Positions 53,786 through 62,493 of a stretch of 64,000 nucleotides of DNA are shown here, in pieces (positions within the stretch are counted from its first letter, which is position 1; the number at the start of each line of letters is the position of its first letter). Made by a program: the position numbers and the translations under genes. The DNA lies in NCBI RefSeq assembly GCF_017307495.1, contig NZ_JAFKHE010000016.1, positions 248,001 through 312,000 on the forward strand, read 5' to 3'. Under the pieces are notes generated by a model. It worked only from the letters and a program-made list of their open reading frames with translations. It made no database searches and was not told the DNA's origin. The DNA is from Devosia sp. (GTDB taxonomy: Bacteria; Pseudomonadota; Alphaproteobacteria; Rhizobiales; Devosiaceae).

Positions 53786-54280
53786 ATGGCTGACCAGACC
53801 CCGGCCGGCGCGGCCAACGCGACCACCACTCCCGCGCCCAGCTACAGCCTCGTGGGCCAGTATACCCGCGACCTGAGCTTCGAGAATCCGGGCGCGCCCG
53901 GCTCGGTGCTGCTCGGCGGCGCCAATCCGAACTTCAACGTCGGCATCAATGTCGGGGTCAAGAAGCAGGCCGACGACCTCTATGCCGTCGAGATCAGCCT
54001 CAACGCCAAGGCTGAGCGCGACAGCAATGTGCTGTTCAATGTCGAACTGGTCTATGGCGGCGTGTTCCGCGTCAAGAACGTGCCCGAGAACCAGCTGGCG
54101 CCGCTGCTGATGGTCGAGTGCCCGCGCATGATCTTCCCGTTCGCCCGCCACGTGCTGGCGACCGTCGTCCAGCTCGGCGGCTTCCCGCCGCTGATGATGG
54201 AGCCGGTCGACTTCATGGCGCTCTACGTGCAGAACCTCAAGGCGATGCAGGCACAGCAGGCCCAGGGCGCGGCGAACTGA
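53786..54280 (+). CDS. secB: Protein-export chaperone SecB
   Basis: Length 164 aa. SLVGQYTRDLSFENPGAPGS, FNVGINVGVKKQADDLYAVE, and PLLMVECPRMIFPFARHVLA with MEPVDFMALYVQNL are the standard SecB segments. Cytosolic tetramer that hands precursors to SecA. ATG at 53786 with GAGGAA upstream. Convergent with dnaQ across a family-A repeat. Confidence 0.96.
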   Translation: MADQTPAGAANATTTPAPSYSLVGQYTRDLSFENPGAPGSVLLGGANPNFNVGINVGVKKQADDLYAVEISLNAKAERDSNVLFNVELVYGGVFRVKNVPENQLAPLLMVECPRMIFPFARHVLATVVQLGGFPPLMMEPVDFMALYVQNLKAMQAQQAQGAAN

Positions 54281-54318
54281 TCGCCGCCAGGCGGCACCCA
54301 TTTGCCTCCATCCACGAT

Positions 54319-54392
54319 GTCATCCCCGCAAAAGCGGGGATCTCCGTTTCTGGCGCCAGCGCAAGCCGAGATTCCCGCTTTCGCGGCAATGA
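54319..54392. repeat. Palindromic repeat family A, inverted pair
   Basis: GTCATCCCCGCAAAAGCGGG on the left; GAGATTCCCGCTTTCGCGGC on the right. Between convergent secB and dnaQ. Confidence 0.8.
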
Positions 54393-54416
54393 GTAGCTGG
54401 GGCAGCCATGCAGCCC

Positions 54417-55127
54417 CTACTCCGCCGCCACCGACACTTCCGAGTAGGTCACCCACAGCGCGTCGGCGCCCAGCGTGCCGACCAGCACCGCATGCGCCTT
54501 GAGCTCGGCATCGCTCAGGCGCGGCGCGAGCGGCACCGGCCGCTGCCGGGCCGGCGCGAACACCGCCGACCGGCCCATCTCGATGCGCTGGTCGCTGCTC
54601 AGAGACAGCGCCACCTGCCGGCCGCCGATCAACTCGAGATAGACATCGGCGAGGATCTCGCTGTCGAGCAGCGCCCCGTGCAGCACGCGCCTCGAATTGT
54701 CGATGCCGTAGTGCTTGCACAGCGCGTCGAGGCTGACACGGGCGCCGGGATGGCGCTCGCGCGCCACCATCACGGTATCGATCACCGGGTTGGAAAGCCG
54801 CGACCGGCCCAGGCGCTCGAGTTCGAAATTGAGAAAACCCATGTCGAAGTCGGCGTTGTGGATGACCAGCGTCGCATCGGCGATGAACTCGAGGAAATTG
54901 TCGGCTTCGGCAGCGAACAGGGGCTTGTCGCGCAGGAACTCGGTCGACAGCCCGTGCACGCGAAACGCCTCGTCAGGCACGTCGCGCTCGGGGTTGAGAT
55001 AGACGTGGAAGTGCCGGCCGGTTGGAATGTGGTTCAGCAGCTCGACGCAGCCGATCTCCACCACCCGGTCGCCGCTCGTCGGCGAGAGGCCGGTGGTTTC
55101 GGTATCGAGGACGATTTCACGGGTCAT
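54417..55127 (-). CDS. dnaQ: DNA polymerase III epsilon subunit (3'-5' exonuclease)
   Basis: Length 236 aa. Exo [21 protein letters not shown], Exo [22 protein letters not shown], Exo [23 protein letters not shown] with the catalytic DxE, Asp and HxxxxD residues. Proofreading subunit. It lies last in maf-aroE-coaE-dnaQ; its ATG overlaps the coaE stop by 4 bp (ATGA). Confidence 0.96.
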   Translation of the reverse strand: MTREIVLDTETTGLSPTSGDRVVEIGCVELLNHIPTGRHFHVYLNPERDVPDEAFRVHGLSTEFLRDKPLFAAEADNFLEFIADATLVIHNADFDMGFLNFELERLGRSRLSNPVIDTVMVARERHPGARVSLDALCKHYGIDNSRRVLHGALLDSEILADVYLELIGGRQVALSLSSDQRIEMGRSAVFAPARQRPVPLAPRLSDAELKAHAVLVGTLGADALWVTYSEVSVAAE

Positions 55128-55720
55128 CGCTGGTCTCTGGCCCTGAGCCTCGTCACCAGCGCGCGCACGGCGCTGCGTGTCGCTGCGATGGTGCCCGAGG
55201 TGTCGAATACATGGGTGGCGCGCCTGATCTTTTCAGCCTGGGGCAGCTGCCGGGCAAGGATGGCATCCAGCTTTTCCACCGTCATCCCCGGCCGGGCCAG
55301 GGCGCGCCGACGCAGCTCGGCCTCGTCGACGGTGGTGACGATCACCCCGTCGAGGCCCCAGTCGACGCCGTTCTCGAACAGCAGCGGGATGTCGACCACG
55401 GCGATGGGCTCGCCGCGCGCCTCGGCCTCGGCGAGGAAGGTCCGGATTCCGTCGCGCACCAGCGGGTGCACGATGGCCTCGAGCTGCCGGATGCGCTCGG
55501 GCTGGCCAAGCACCACGCGGCCGAGCCTTTCCCGGTCGATAACGCCATTGGCCGTGACGCCGGGAAACGCCGCCTCCACCGGCGCCACCGCGGCGCCGCG
55601 ATAGAGTTCGTGCACGTACTCGTCCGAGGAGAACACCGGCACGCCCAGTTCGGCGAATGCCGCCAGCACCGTCGACTTGCCGGTGGCGATCGATCCGGTG
55701 AGGCCGAGCTTCAAGGTCAC
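55124..55720 (-). CDS. coaE: Dephospho-CoA kinase
   Basis: Length 198 aa from a GTG at 55718-55720 that overlaps the aroE stop (GTGA). P-loop [20 protein letters not shown] (about residues 3-22), [13 protein letters not shown] with the catalytic Asp, and [20 protein letters not shown]. Final step of coenzyme A synthesis. The frame extends far upstream inside aroE but the GTG matches the family start. Confidence 0.95.
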   Translation of the reverse strand: MTLKLGLTGSIATGKSTVLAAFAELGVPVFSSDEYVHELYRGAAVAPVEAAFPGVTANGVIDRERLGRVVLGQPERIRQLEAIVHPLVRDGIRTFLAEAEARGEPIAVVDIPLLFENGVDWGLDGVIVTTVDEAELRRRALARPGMTVEKLDAILARQLPQAEKIRRATHVFDTSGTIAATRSAVRALVTRLRARDQR

Positions 55721-56550
55721 AGCGTCGCCTCCACCCGGGCGCGCAGCTCCCGCGTCACCGCGGGCCGCACGCCGAACCAGGCCTCGAACCCAGGGATGGC
55801 CTGGTGCAGGAGCATGCCCAGCCCGTCCACCGTGCGCAGGCCGAGGGCCCGCGCATCGGCCAGCAGCGGGGTCACCAGCGGCACATAGACGATGTCGGTG
55901 ACCAGCGCCGTCCTGGACAGCAGCCCCAGCTCGAGATCCTCGAAGCGGGTGTCGTGCATGCCGATCGAGGTGGTGTTGACGACGAGGCCGGCGCCCGCCG
56001 CATAACTGGCAAATTCGCCCAGCGCCCCGGCAACGACCGGCCCGCCGATCTCGGCGGCCAGCGCCACTGCCTTGTCCACCGTGCGGTTGAGCAGCACGAT
56101 CTCGCTGAAGCCGCGCTCGCGCAGCGCCACGAGGACGGCGCGCGCCGCGCCGCCGGCACCGAGCACGATGGCGCGAACGCGCCGGTCGCTCCAGCCCGGG
56201 GCGTTCTGGTCGAGATTGCCGAGAAAGCCCATGTAGTCGGTATTGAAGCCGTGTATGCGGCCCTCCGGCTGGGCCACCAGCGTGTTCACCGCCCCGATGG
56301 TCCGCGCCAGCGGATCGACGCTGTCGCAGAGCGCGAACACCGCTTCCTTGTGCGGGATGGTGACGTTGCCGCCGACGAAGGCGCCGGCCCGGATGCTGTC
56401 GACGAAGGCCGGCAACGCTTCGGGCGCCACGTCGATCGCCTCGTAGCTGCCGTCGATGCGGTGCTCGGCGATCCACGTGCCGTGGATCAGCGGCGAGCGC
56501 GAATGCTTGATCGGATGGCCGATGACGAAGGCTTTTTTCACGTGAATCAT
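55717..56550 (-). CDS. aroE: Shikimate dehydrogenase
   Basis: Length 277 aa. Substrate motif GHPIKHSRSPLIHGTWIAEH, catalytic Lys/Asp in GNVTIPHKEAVFAL and NTDYMGFLGNL, NADP Rossmann loop VLGAGGAARAVLVAL near residue 130, C-terminal LGMLLHQAIPGFEAWFG. Aromatic amino acid pathway. Its first codons MIHVKK are spelled by a parS-like word; ATG overlaps the maf stop by 3 bp or so. Confidence 0.96.
   Translation of the reverse strand: MIHVKKAFVIGHPIKHSRSPLIHGTWIAEHRIDGSYEAIDVAPEALPAFVDSIRAGAFVGGNVTIPHKEAVFALCDSVDPLARTIGAVNTLVAQPEGRIHGFNTDYMGFLGNLDQNAPGWSDRRVRAIVLGAGGAARAVLVALRERGFSEIVLLNRTVDKAVALAAEIGGPVVAGALGEFASYAAGAGLVVNTTSIGMHDTRFEDLELGLLSRTALVTDIVYVPLVTPLLADARALGLRTVDGLGMLLHQAIPGFEAWFGVRPAVTRELRARVEATL
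56537..56546. other. parS-like site, copy 3
   Basis: Minus strand TGATTCACGTGAAAAA covers the aroE start region, two mismatches from the 16-base parS consensus. About 0.8-1.2 kb from the proposed origin. Contains GATTC. Confidence 0.55.
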
Positions 56551-57350
56551 TCCGGCAGCAATTCGGGGGCGTGGCGCCTGAGCGCCGCCAGCAATGGCAG
56601 CAGCGGCAGGCCAAGGATAGTGAAATAGTCACCCTCGATGCGCTCGAACAGCCGGATCGACGGCCCCTCGAGGCGGTAGGCGCCGACCGAAGCCAGCACC
56701 GCCTCGCCCTCAAGCGCCAGCACGGCGTCCCGCTCGTCCGCGGAGAAGGCGCGCATGGTCAGCGATGCCGTCTCGACCTCCGACCACAGCACGACGCCAT
56801 CACGGGCGAGGGCAATGCCGGAGTGGAGATGGTGTGTCCGGTCCCGCAGCCGATCGAGCTGCCGCGCCGCCTGGGCCATATCGATGGGCTTGTGGAGGAT
56901 GCTCGCCGCGCCACGCTGCCCTTCCTTCTCCCCTTGAGGGAGAAGGTGGCGCGAAGCGCCGGATGAGGGGTGCGCAGACGGAGTCTGCGCGTTCGGAGCG
57001 TAGCGACGAGCGACAACGGACTCGGAAGCAAACCCCTCATCCGCCCTTCGGGCACCTTCTCCCTCAAGGGGAGAAGGCGACCCAACAGACGCCGCGGCGC
57101 TTGCAGCATTGTCCGATACCGCCAGCACCTGGTCCGCCCCGATCACCAGCGCCCCGGGGTGAGTCGCGGCCACCGTCAATGCCTTGGCCTCGGCCAGCCT
57201 CCGGGCCACCTCGACGGCACCGCCGCCTTTCCCCAGCACGGCGGCTTCCACGGCCCGCTCGTCGATTTGCGCTGGACTCGCCACGAATCGCAGCCCGGTG
57301 CCGGCCAGCAGGGCGTTTCGCGCGACGCTTTTCGAAGCAAGGATCAGCAT
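56547..57350 (-). CDS. maf: Maf-like nucleotide pyrophosphatase with in-frame palindromic insert
   Basis: Length 267 aa; Maf proteins usually have about 190-210. The N-terminal ASKSVARNALLAG and VIGADQVLAV (active-site Asp) and the C-terminal LHKPIDMAQAARQLDRLRDR, HLHSGIALARDG and FSADERDAVLALEG are intact. Between them about 70 extra residues (80-150) are encoded largely by a family-B repeat, giving a Ser/Arg/Glu-rich segment (SPSPLEGEGARRADEGF ... HLLPQGEKEGQ). The frame is kept, so a functional protein with a surface loop is plausible. ATG at 57348-57350; the operon continues with aroE. Confidence 0.9.
   Translation of the reverse strand: MLILASKSVARNALLAGTGLRFVASPAQIDERAVEAAVLGKGGGAVEVARRLAEAKALTVAATHPGALVIGADQVLAVSDNAASAAASVGSPSPLEGEGARRADEGFASESVVARRYAPNAQTPSAHPSSGASRHLLPQGEKEGQRGAASILHKPIDMAQAARQLDRLRDRTHHLHSGIALARDGVVLWSEVETASLTMRAFSADERDAVLALEGEAVLASVGAYRLEGPSIRLFERIEGDYFTILGLPLLPLLAALRRHAPELLPE
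56924..57082. repeat. Palindromic repeat family B inserted inside maf
   Basis: Left arm CCTTCTCCCCTTGAGGGAGA AGGTGGCGCGAAGCGCCGGA TGAGGGG and right arm CCCCTCATCCGCCCTTCGGG CACCTTCTCCCTCAAGGGGA GAAGG are near-perfect inverted copies with a spacer of about 60 bp. The unit corresponds to about 53 codons, residues 90-143 of the maf product, without a stop in that frame. Confidence 0.9.
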
Positions 57351-57479
57351 GGCAGCGGTTTTCCACACTGTCCTCCAATGCTCAAGTTCCGGCCCGGTGG
57401 AAAATCCGGCCGTCGGCGAGCAAGACCGGCTTCTCCCCGCTCCATGCCGATCCATCAACAGCCCGGCGACGCGGGAGAG

Positions 57480-57494
57480 TTAACAAAGGGTTAA
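57480..57494. promoter_or_regulatory. CtrA site 1 in proposed oriC (perfect)
   Basis: TTAACAAAGGGTTAA: TTAA-N7-TTAA, the full CtrA consensus. Confidence 0.7.
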
Positions 57495-57548
57495 GGTGAG
57501 TTGTGGGGATAACCGGTTGCGGATACCCGATGGTCATCAACAGTCCCG

Positions 57549-57563
57549 TTAACGGATTGCTAA
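57549..57563. promoter_or_regulatory. CtrA site 2 in proposed oriC (one mismatch)
   Basis: TTAACGGATTGCTAA: TTAA-N7-CTAA, one base off the full consensus, 14 bp before site 3. Confidence 0.55.
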
Positions 57564-57577
57564 CGATTGTGGCATGG

Positions 57578-57592
57578 TTAATGCCCAGTTAA
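57578..57592. promoter_or_regulatory. CtrA site 3 in proposed oriC (perfect)
   Basis: TTAATGCCCAGTTAA: TTAA-N7-TTAA, the full CtrA consensus. Confidence 0.7.
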
Positions 57593-57775
57593 CACGGCCG
57601 ACTCCGGCCGCCGCCCCCCGGCTCCACCGCCGCCCTTTCAACAGCCCCGACGGCGCTCCGTCCGCGCGCTTGTGTCGCCACGCACCGCCGTTGTGGGCAA
57701 ACGCGAATTCCTGCAAAACACCGCCATGATAATGAAGATGAAGAATCTAGAATCTCTTTTTGATTGGAAGAGGGC

Positions 57776-58813
57776 ATGACGGCCGACGCCGTGAACAAAC
57801 CCCTGCTCGAGACTGTCCTTGGACGCCGACAGGAGCGGCTTCCGATCTGGATCATGCGGCAGGCCGGGCGTTACCTGCCGGAGTATCGCGAGGTCCGCGC
57901 CAGGGCCGGGACCTTCCTCGATCTGTGCTACACGCCAGAGCTCGCTGCCGAAGTGACACTGCAGCCCTTGCGTCGCTTCGATCTCGACGCCGCGATCCTG
58001 TTCTCCGACATCCTCGTCATTCCCGACGCCCTCGGCCAGTCGGTCCGCTTCGAGGCGGGCGAGGGCCCGATCCTCGAGCCTGTGACGGTCGAGACGATCC
58101 CTGGGCTCGATCCGAGCCGGGCTTTGGAGAAGCTGAGCCCGGTCATCGAGACCGTGCGCCGGGTTCGGACCAGCCTCGCTCCGGACAAGACGCTGATCGG
58201 CTTCTGCGGTTCGCCCTGGACGGTTGCCACCTACATGATCGGCGGGCGCGGCTCGCCCGACCAGGCGGCGGCGCGGTTGTTCGCGCTGCGCCAGCCGGCG
58301 GCGTTCGCGCGGCTGATCGACATCCTCGTCGAAGCGAGCATCGCCTATCTCGGGGCGCAGTTCCGCGCCGGTGCCGATGTCGTGCAGCTGTTCGAGAGCT
58401 GGGCCCTCAATCTCGACGAAGTGGCGTTCCGCGACTGGGTGATCGAGCCCAACCGCCGCATCGTCGAAGGCCTGCGCCAGGCCATCCCGGATGCACCGGT
58501 GATCGGCTTTCCGCGCGGCGCAGCGGGCAACCTGCCGGCCTATGCCGCGCGCACCGGGGTCAACCTGCTCGGGCTCGATTTCGCCACGCCGCTGGCATTC
58601 GCCGGTAACCTGCCGCCGGGAATCGGCGTACAAGGCAATCTCGATCCGCTTCGGCTGCTGGCGGGCGGGGAACAGATGGAGGTCCGGACGCGCGCCATCG
58701 TGGCGGCGTTCCGTGACCGGCCGCATATCTTCAATCTCGGCCACGGCATCTTGCCGGAGACGCCGATCGCACATGTCGAGCGTCTGATCGAAGTGGCGCG
58801 GGGAGCACTCTGA
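57776..58813 (+). CDS. hemE: Uroporphyrinogen decarboxylase
   Basis: Length 345 aa from the ATG at 57776 after GGAAGAGGG; an in-frame TTG 12 bp upstream is less likely. Signature PIWIMRQAGRYLPEYREVRA near the start, LFSDILVIPDALGQSVRFEA with the catalytic Asp, GFCGSPWTVATYMIGGRGS, and FNLGHGILPETPIAHVERLI. Makes coproporphyrinogen III in haem synthesis. It borders the proposed oriC as in Caulobacter, and hemJ follows after one base. Confidence 0.97.
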   Translation: MTADAVNKPLLETVLGRRQERLPIWIMRQAGRYLPEYREVRARAGTFLDLCYTPELAAEVTLQPLRRFDLDAAILFSDILVIPDALGQSVRFEAGEGPILEPVTVETIPGLDPSRALEKLSPVIETVRRVRTSLAPDKTLIGFCGSPWTVATYMIGGRGSPDQAAARLFALRQPAAFARLIDILVEASIAYLGAQFRAGADVVQLFESWALNLDEVAFRDWVIEPNRRIVEGLRQAIPDAPVIGFPRGAAGNLPAYAARTGVNLLGLDFATPLAFAGNLPPGIGVQGNLDPLRLLAGGEQMEVRTRAIVAAFRDRPHIFNLGHGILPETPIAHVERLIEVARGAL

Positions 58814-58814
58814 G

Positions 58815-59240
58815 ATGGAATGGGTCAAGGCGCTGCACATCCTGAGCGTCATCGCCTGGATGGCGGGACTGCTCTACCTGCCGCGCCTGTTCGTTTATCA
58901 CGCCGCGGCCGAGAAGGGTTCGGTGCAGTCCGAGACCTTCAAGGTCATGGAGCGCCGGCTCTACCGCGGCATCACCACGCCGGCGATGATCGCCACCTGG
59001 GTATTCGGGCTATGGCTCGCCTTCGGCTTCGGCATCGTCGATTTCAGCCAAGGCTGGATGTGGCTGAAGGCCGTGATGGTGATCGCGCTCAGCGGCGTGC
59101 ACGGTTTCTACGGCAGGCTGCTGCGCGATTTCGCCAATGACCGGAGCACCCGGTCGGGCAAGTTCTTCCGCGCCATCAACGAGATCCCGTTCGTCATCGC
59201 CATCGTCATCGTCATCGCAGTGGTGGTGAAGCCGTTCTGA
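58815..59240 (+). CDS. hemJ: Protoporphyrinogen oxidase HemJ
   Basis: Length 141 aa, four transmembrane helices: WVKALHILSVIAWMAGLLYL (with the conserved His8 and the LPRLFVYH end), TPAMIATWVFGLWLAFGFGI, WLKAVMVIALSGVHGFYGRL and EIPFVIAIVIVIAVVVKPF. Matches the UPF0093/HemJ family, which oxidises protoporphyrinogen IX in bacteria lacking HemG/HemY. One base separates it from hemE, so they are cotranscribed. Confidence 0.93.
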   Translation: MEWVKALHILSVIAWMAGLLYLPRLFVYHAAAEKGSVQSETFKVMERRLYRGITTPAMIATWVFGLWLAFGFGIVDFSQGWMWLKAVMVIALSGVHGFYGRLLRDFANDRSTRSGKFFRAINEIPFVIAIVIVIAVVVKPF

Positions 59241-59312
59241 GCGGCGGCGACCCAGCCGCGCGAACGACCTGGAACGGCCCGCAAACCACGCGGTCAGGCC
59301 GAAGCCGACCGC

Positions 59313-59322
59313 TTCACGTGAA
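59313..59322. other. parS-like site, copy 4
   Basis: Minus strand GATTCACGTGAAGC, in the 238-bp hemJ-rho gap; more mismatches in the outer bases than the other copies. Contains GATTC. The rest of the gap shows only the rho upstream region. Confidence 0.5.
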
Positions 59323-59478
59323 TCCGCCCCGCCGTTCCGGACTTGAATGTAGCCGCGCTTTTGGCTATCTGAGGCGCATTGCCTGACCACTGGGCGCCTC
59401 CCCGGCGCTTTCCGGGCACCACACCCCCCTTCTATCGACATCCCCGCCACTTCGTTTACCCAAGGGTCCAAACGCGCA

Positions 59479-60744
59479 ATGGAAAGTATCAAGCTCAGCG
59501 AGCTGAAGGCCAAGACGCCTGCCGAACTGCTGCAGTTCGCCGAGAGCAACGACGTCGAGAACGCCTCGACCATGCGCAAGCAGGAACTGATGTTCGCCAT
59601 CCTCAAGGAGCTGGCGGCGCGCGAAGTGGATATCACCGGCGAAGGCGTGGTGGAGGTCCTTCCTGACGGCTTCGGCTTCCTGCGGTCCCCCGATGCCAAC
59701 TACCTGCCGGGCCCGGACGACATCTACGTCTCGCCCAGCCAGATCCGGCGCTTCTCGCTCAGGACCGGCGACACGGTCGAGGGGCAGATCCGCTCCCCCA
59801 AGGAAGGCGAGCGCTACTTCGCGCTGCTCAAGGTCAACACGATCAATTTCGAGGACCCCGAGAAGGTCCGCCACAAGATCAACTTCGACAACCTGACGCC
59901 GCTCTATCCCGACGAGCGCCTGCGTCTCGAGCTGCCGGATCCGACGATCAAGGACAAGAGCGCGCGGGTCATGGACCTGGTCGCGCCGCTCGGCAAGGGC
60001 CAGCGTGCTCTGATCGTTGCTCCGCCGCGTACCGGTAAGACGGTACTGTTGCAGAACATTGCACAATCAATCGCCGTCAACCATCCCGAGTGCTACCTCA
60101 TCGTGCTGCTCATCGACGAGCGCCCCGAGGAAGTCACCGACATGCAGCGCTCGGTGAAGGGCGAGGTCATCTCCTCGACCTTCGACGAGCCGGCGTCGCG
60201 CCACGTACAGGTCGCCGAAATGGTGATCGAGAAGGCCAAGCGCCTCGTCGAGCACAAGCGCGACGTCGTCATCCTGCTCGATTCGATCACCCGCCTCGGC
60301 CGTGCCTACAACACCGTTGTGCCGTCGTCGGGCAAGGTGCTGACCGGTGGTGTCGACGCCAACGCGCTGCAGCGGCCCAAGCGCTTCTTCGGCGCCGCGC
60401 GCAACATCGAGGATGGCGGCTCGCTGACCATCATCGCCACGGCGCTGATCGATACCGGCAGCCGCATGGATGAAGTGATCTTCGAAGAGTTCAAGGGTAC
60501 CGGCAACTCCGAAATCATCCTCGACCGCAAGGTCTCGGACAAGCGCATCTTCCCGGCGCTCGACGTCACCAAGTCGGGCACGCGCAAGGAAGAACTGCTG
60601 GTCGAGCCCGATATCCTGCGCAAGATGTATGTCCTGCGCCGCATCCTCAACCCGATGGGCACGGTCGACGCGATGGAGTTCCTCATGGACAAGATCCGCC
60701 AGACCAAGACCAACTCCGACTTCTTTGACTCGATGAACACTTAG
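59479..60744 (+). CDS. rho: Transcription termination factor Rho
   Basis: Length 421 aa. N-terminal domain ([20 protein letters not shown]), cold-shock-like RNA-binding domain ([25 protein letters not shown]), Walker [23 protein letters not shown]-loop region around [20 protein letters not shown]. Hexameric helicase that ends transcription. Position between hemJ and mnmE is typical of the order. A family-A arm follows the stop. Confidence 0.98.
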   Translation: MESIKLSELKAKTPAELLQFAESNDVENASTMRKQELMFAILKELAAREVDITGEGVVEVLPDGFGFLRSPDANYLPGPDDIYVSPSQIRRFSLRTGDTVEGQIRSPKEGERYFALLKVNTINFEDPEKVRHKINFDNLTPLYPDERLRLELPDPTIKDKSARVMDLVAPLGKGQRALIVAPPRTGKTVLLQNIAQSIAVNHPECYLIVLLIDERPEEVTDMQRSVKGEVISSTFDEPASRHVQVAEMVIEKAKRLVEHKRDVVILLDSITRLGRAYNTVVPSSGKVLTGGVDANALQRPKRFFGAARNIEDGGSLTIIATALIDTGSRMDEVIFEEFKGTGNSEIILDRKVSDKRIFPALDVTKSGTRKEELLVEPDILRKMYVLRRILNPMGTVDAMEFLMDKIRQTKTNSDFFDSMNT

Positions 60745-60784
60745 GCATCTTCGGGTGTCCGCCGGTCTCATTGACAAACGCGAC

Positions 60785-60816
60785 GTCATCCCCGCGAAAG
60801 CGGGGATCTCTGTTTT
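60785..60816. repeat. Palindromic repeat family A, single arm after rho
   Basis: GTCATCCCCGCGAAAGCGGG GATCTCTGTTTT: stem CCCCGC-GAAA-GCGGGG followed by a short T run, resembling a weak intrinsic terminator between rho and mnmE. Confidence 0.8.
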
Positions 60817-60890
60817 GGTGGGCACGGTGTTGACCTCAATCGGAGGTTCCGCATTCACGGGCACGACCCGGAGTGCGGGGAGACACCCCA

Positions 60891-62213
60891 ATGAGCAATG
60901 ACACCATCATCGCCCTCTCCTCGGGCTCTGTGCCGTCAGGCGTCGCCATCATCCGCCTCTCCGGTCCCGCCGCGGCCCGCGTGCTCACCGACATGCTCGG
61001 CGCCCTGCCCGAGCCGCGCCGGCTGAAGCTCACCGACATCTCGATCGGCGGCGAAACCCTCGACCGTGGCCTCGTCGCCTGGATGCCCGGCCCACACAGC
61101 TTCACCGGCGAGGACTGCGCCGAACTCCAGGTGCACGGCTCCCCGGCGGTAGTGCGTGCCATCCTCCGCGGTCTCGCTTCACAGCCCGGCATGAGGCTCG
61201 CCGAGGCCGGCGAATTCACCCGCCGCGCCTTCGAGAATGGCAAGCTGGACCTGACCGAGGTGGAGGGGCTTGGCGACCTGATCCTTGCCGAGACCGAGAA
61301 CCAGCGAAGACTGGCGCATGCCCGGCTCGAGGGCGGGCTGACCCGGCAAGTCGAGCGTTGGCGCGAGCAACTGCTCGACATGCGGGCCGATATCGAGGCG
61401 CGGCTCGATTTCTCCGACGAGGGCGACGTCGATGCCAGTCCGGCAAGCTGGGCCGACGATGCCCAGGCCCTCCACACGGCCATCGATGGGGCGCTGTCGG
61501 TCTATCGCCAGGGCCGCATCCTGCGCGATGGTTATCGCGTGGTGCTGGCGGGGCCGCCCAATGCTGGCAAGTCCAGCCTGCTCAACGCGCTGTCGCGATC
61601 GGATGCTGCGATCGTCTCGGATGAACCGGGCACGACCCGCGATCTCAAGGAGATTCCGCTCGACATCGATGGACAGCTGATCATCCTCATCGACAGCGCC
61701 GGGCTGCGGGAGACCACCTCCAGGGCCGAGGCCATCGGTGTGGATCGGGCCCGCGCCGCCATGCGCGCCGCCGATCTCGTCCTATGGCTCCAGGCTCCCG
61801 ACCAGGTCAGCGTGGCACCTCCCGACCTCCGTGAACCGGACCAGCCGGCCTGGAATCCCCCGGACGTGGTGACGATCGCGACCAAGAAGGACCTCGGTAC
61901 CGTCGAGGGCGCCCGGCACTCCGTGTCGGCGACGACGGGGGCCGGCGTCAGCGAGTTGCTCGCCTTCCTGCACCGCGTGTCGGGCGCACCCGCCGCCCAC
62001 ACCGCGGACATCCTGGTGAGCCATGAGCGCGACCGCGAGGCGCTGCACGCCGCCAGTGCCGCCCTCGCCGATGCCACCTCCCACGTCGATGAGCTGGAGT
62101 TCGCGGCCGAGGACCTCCGCCGCGCCTCCCACGCGCTCGAACGCCTTCTCGGCCGTATGGACGCCGAAGCGGTGCTCGACCACCTGTTCAGCGCCTTCTG
62201 CATCGGCAAGTGA
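60891..62213 (+). CDS. mnmE: tRNA uridine-5-carboxymethylaminomethyl GTPase MnmE
   Basis: Length 440 aa from the ATG at 60891 with GGGGAG upstream. N-terminal tetrahydrofolate domain (TIIALSSGSVPSGVAIIRLS), GTPase with G1 GPPNAGKSSLLNAL, G2/G3 DEPGTTRD and DSAGLRE, G4 ATKKDLG, and the C-terminal CIGK catalytic-cysteine motif (SAFCIGK). With MnmG it modifies wobble uridine. Its TGA is part of a parS-like word. The preceding in-frame GTG (60873) is unnecessary. Confidence 0.97.
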   Translation: MSNDTIIALSSGSVPSGVAIIRLSGPAAARVLTDMLGALPEPRRLKLTDISIGGETLDRGLVAWMPGPHSFTGEDCAELQVHGSPAVVRAILRGLASQPGMRLAEAGEFTRRAFENGKLDLTEVEGLGDLILAETENQRRLAHARLEGGLTRQVERWREQLLDMRADIEARLDFSDEGDVDASPASWADDAQALHTAIDGALSVYRQGRILRDGYRVVLAGPPNAGKSSLLNALSRSDAAIVSDEPGTTRDLKEIPLDIDGQLIILIDSAGLRETTSRAEAIGVDRARAAMRAADLVLWLQAPDQVSVAPPDLREPDQPAWNPPDVVTIATKKDLGTVEGARHSVSATTGAGVSELLAFLHRVSGAPAAHTADILVSHERDREALHAASAALADATSHVDELEFAAEDLRRASHALERLLGRMDAEAVLDHLFSAFCIGK

Positions 62214-62226
62214 TTCACGTGAAGCA
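62211..62226. other. parS-like site, copy 5
   Basis: TGATTCACGTGAAGCA beginning with the mnmE stop codon, two mismatches to TGTTTCACGTGAAACA. Identical to the hisA copy. Confidence 0.65.
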
Positions 62227-62300
62227 GCCGACGGACCTGAAGCTTCTCGCACCGGGGGATACGGGCACCATCATCGGCGGGAGCCGCCTTCCCACCGGCT

Positions 62301-62331
62301 GTCATCCCTGCGCAAGCAGGAATCCAACTCT
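62301..62331. repeat. Palindromic repeat family A, single arm (diverged)
   Basis: GTCATCCCTGCGCAAGCAGG AATCCAACTCT; diverged stem CCTGCGCAAGCAGG between mnmE and mnmG. Confidence 0.65.
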
Positions 62332-62391
62332 CGACTAGCGCAGGCGGTGACCTGAGCCCCTGCTCGCGCACCTGCCTGACACCCACCCCGC

Positions 62392-62422
62392 GTCATCCCC
62401 GCGAAGCGGGGATCTCCGTTTG
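62392..62422. repeat. Palindromic repeat family A, single arm
   Basis: GTCATCCCCGCGAAGCGGGG ATCTCCGTTTG, missing one A of the loop. Between mnmE and mnmG. Confidence 0.75.
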
Positions 62423-62493
62423 AACCAGCGCCGAATGCACTGGAGTGAGGCTTCCGCGTCAAACCCCAGCACCACCGCCCGTCCGGCCCCGGT

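Larger units (their letters stand above)
57351..57775. other. Proposed chromosomal replication origin (oriC) between maf and hemE
   Basis: A 425-bp gap with no gene between divergent maf and hemE. It contains CtrA sites at 57480-57494, 57549-57563 and 57578-57592, GANTC methylation words at 57743-57747 and 57750-57754, DnaA-box-like words TTTTCCACA (57359-57367, plus), TTATCCCCACA (57502-57512, minus) and TTGCCCACA (57692-57700, minus), and an AT-rich stretch at about 57715-57770. Caulobacter oriC lies beside hemE and is silenced by CtrA. No perfect TTATCCACA box is present. Confidence 0.7.

Noticed and set aside
57764..57775. TTG as start of hemE
   Set aside because: The ATG 12 bp later has the better ribosome-site spacing and matches the family start.
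12028..62422. CRISPR array
   Set aside because: The repeats are dispersed palindromes, not regularly spaced direct repeats with spacers, and no cas genes are present.
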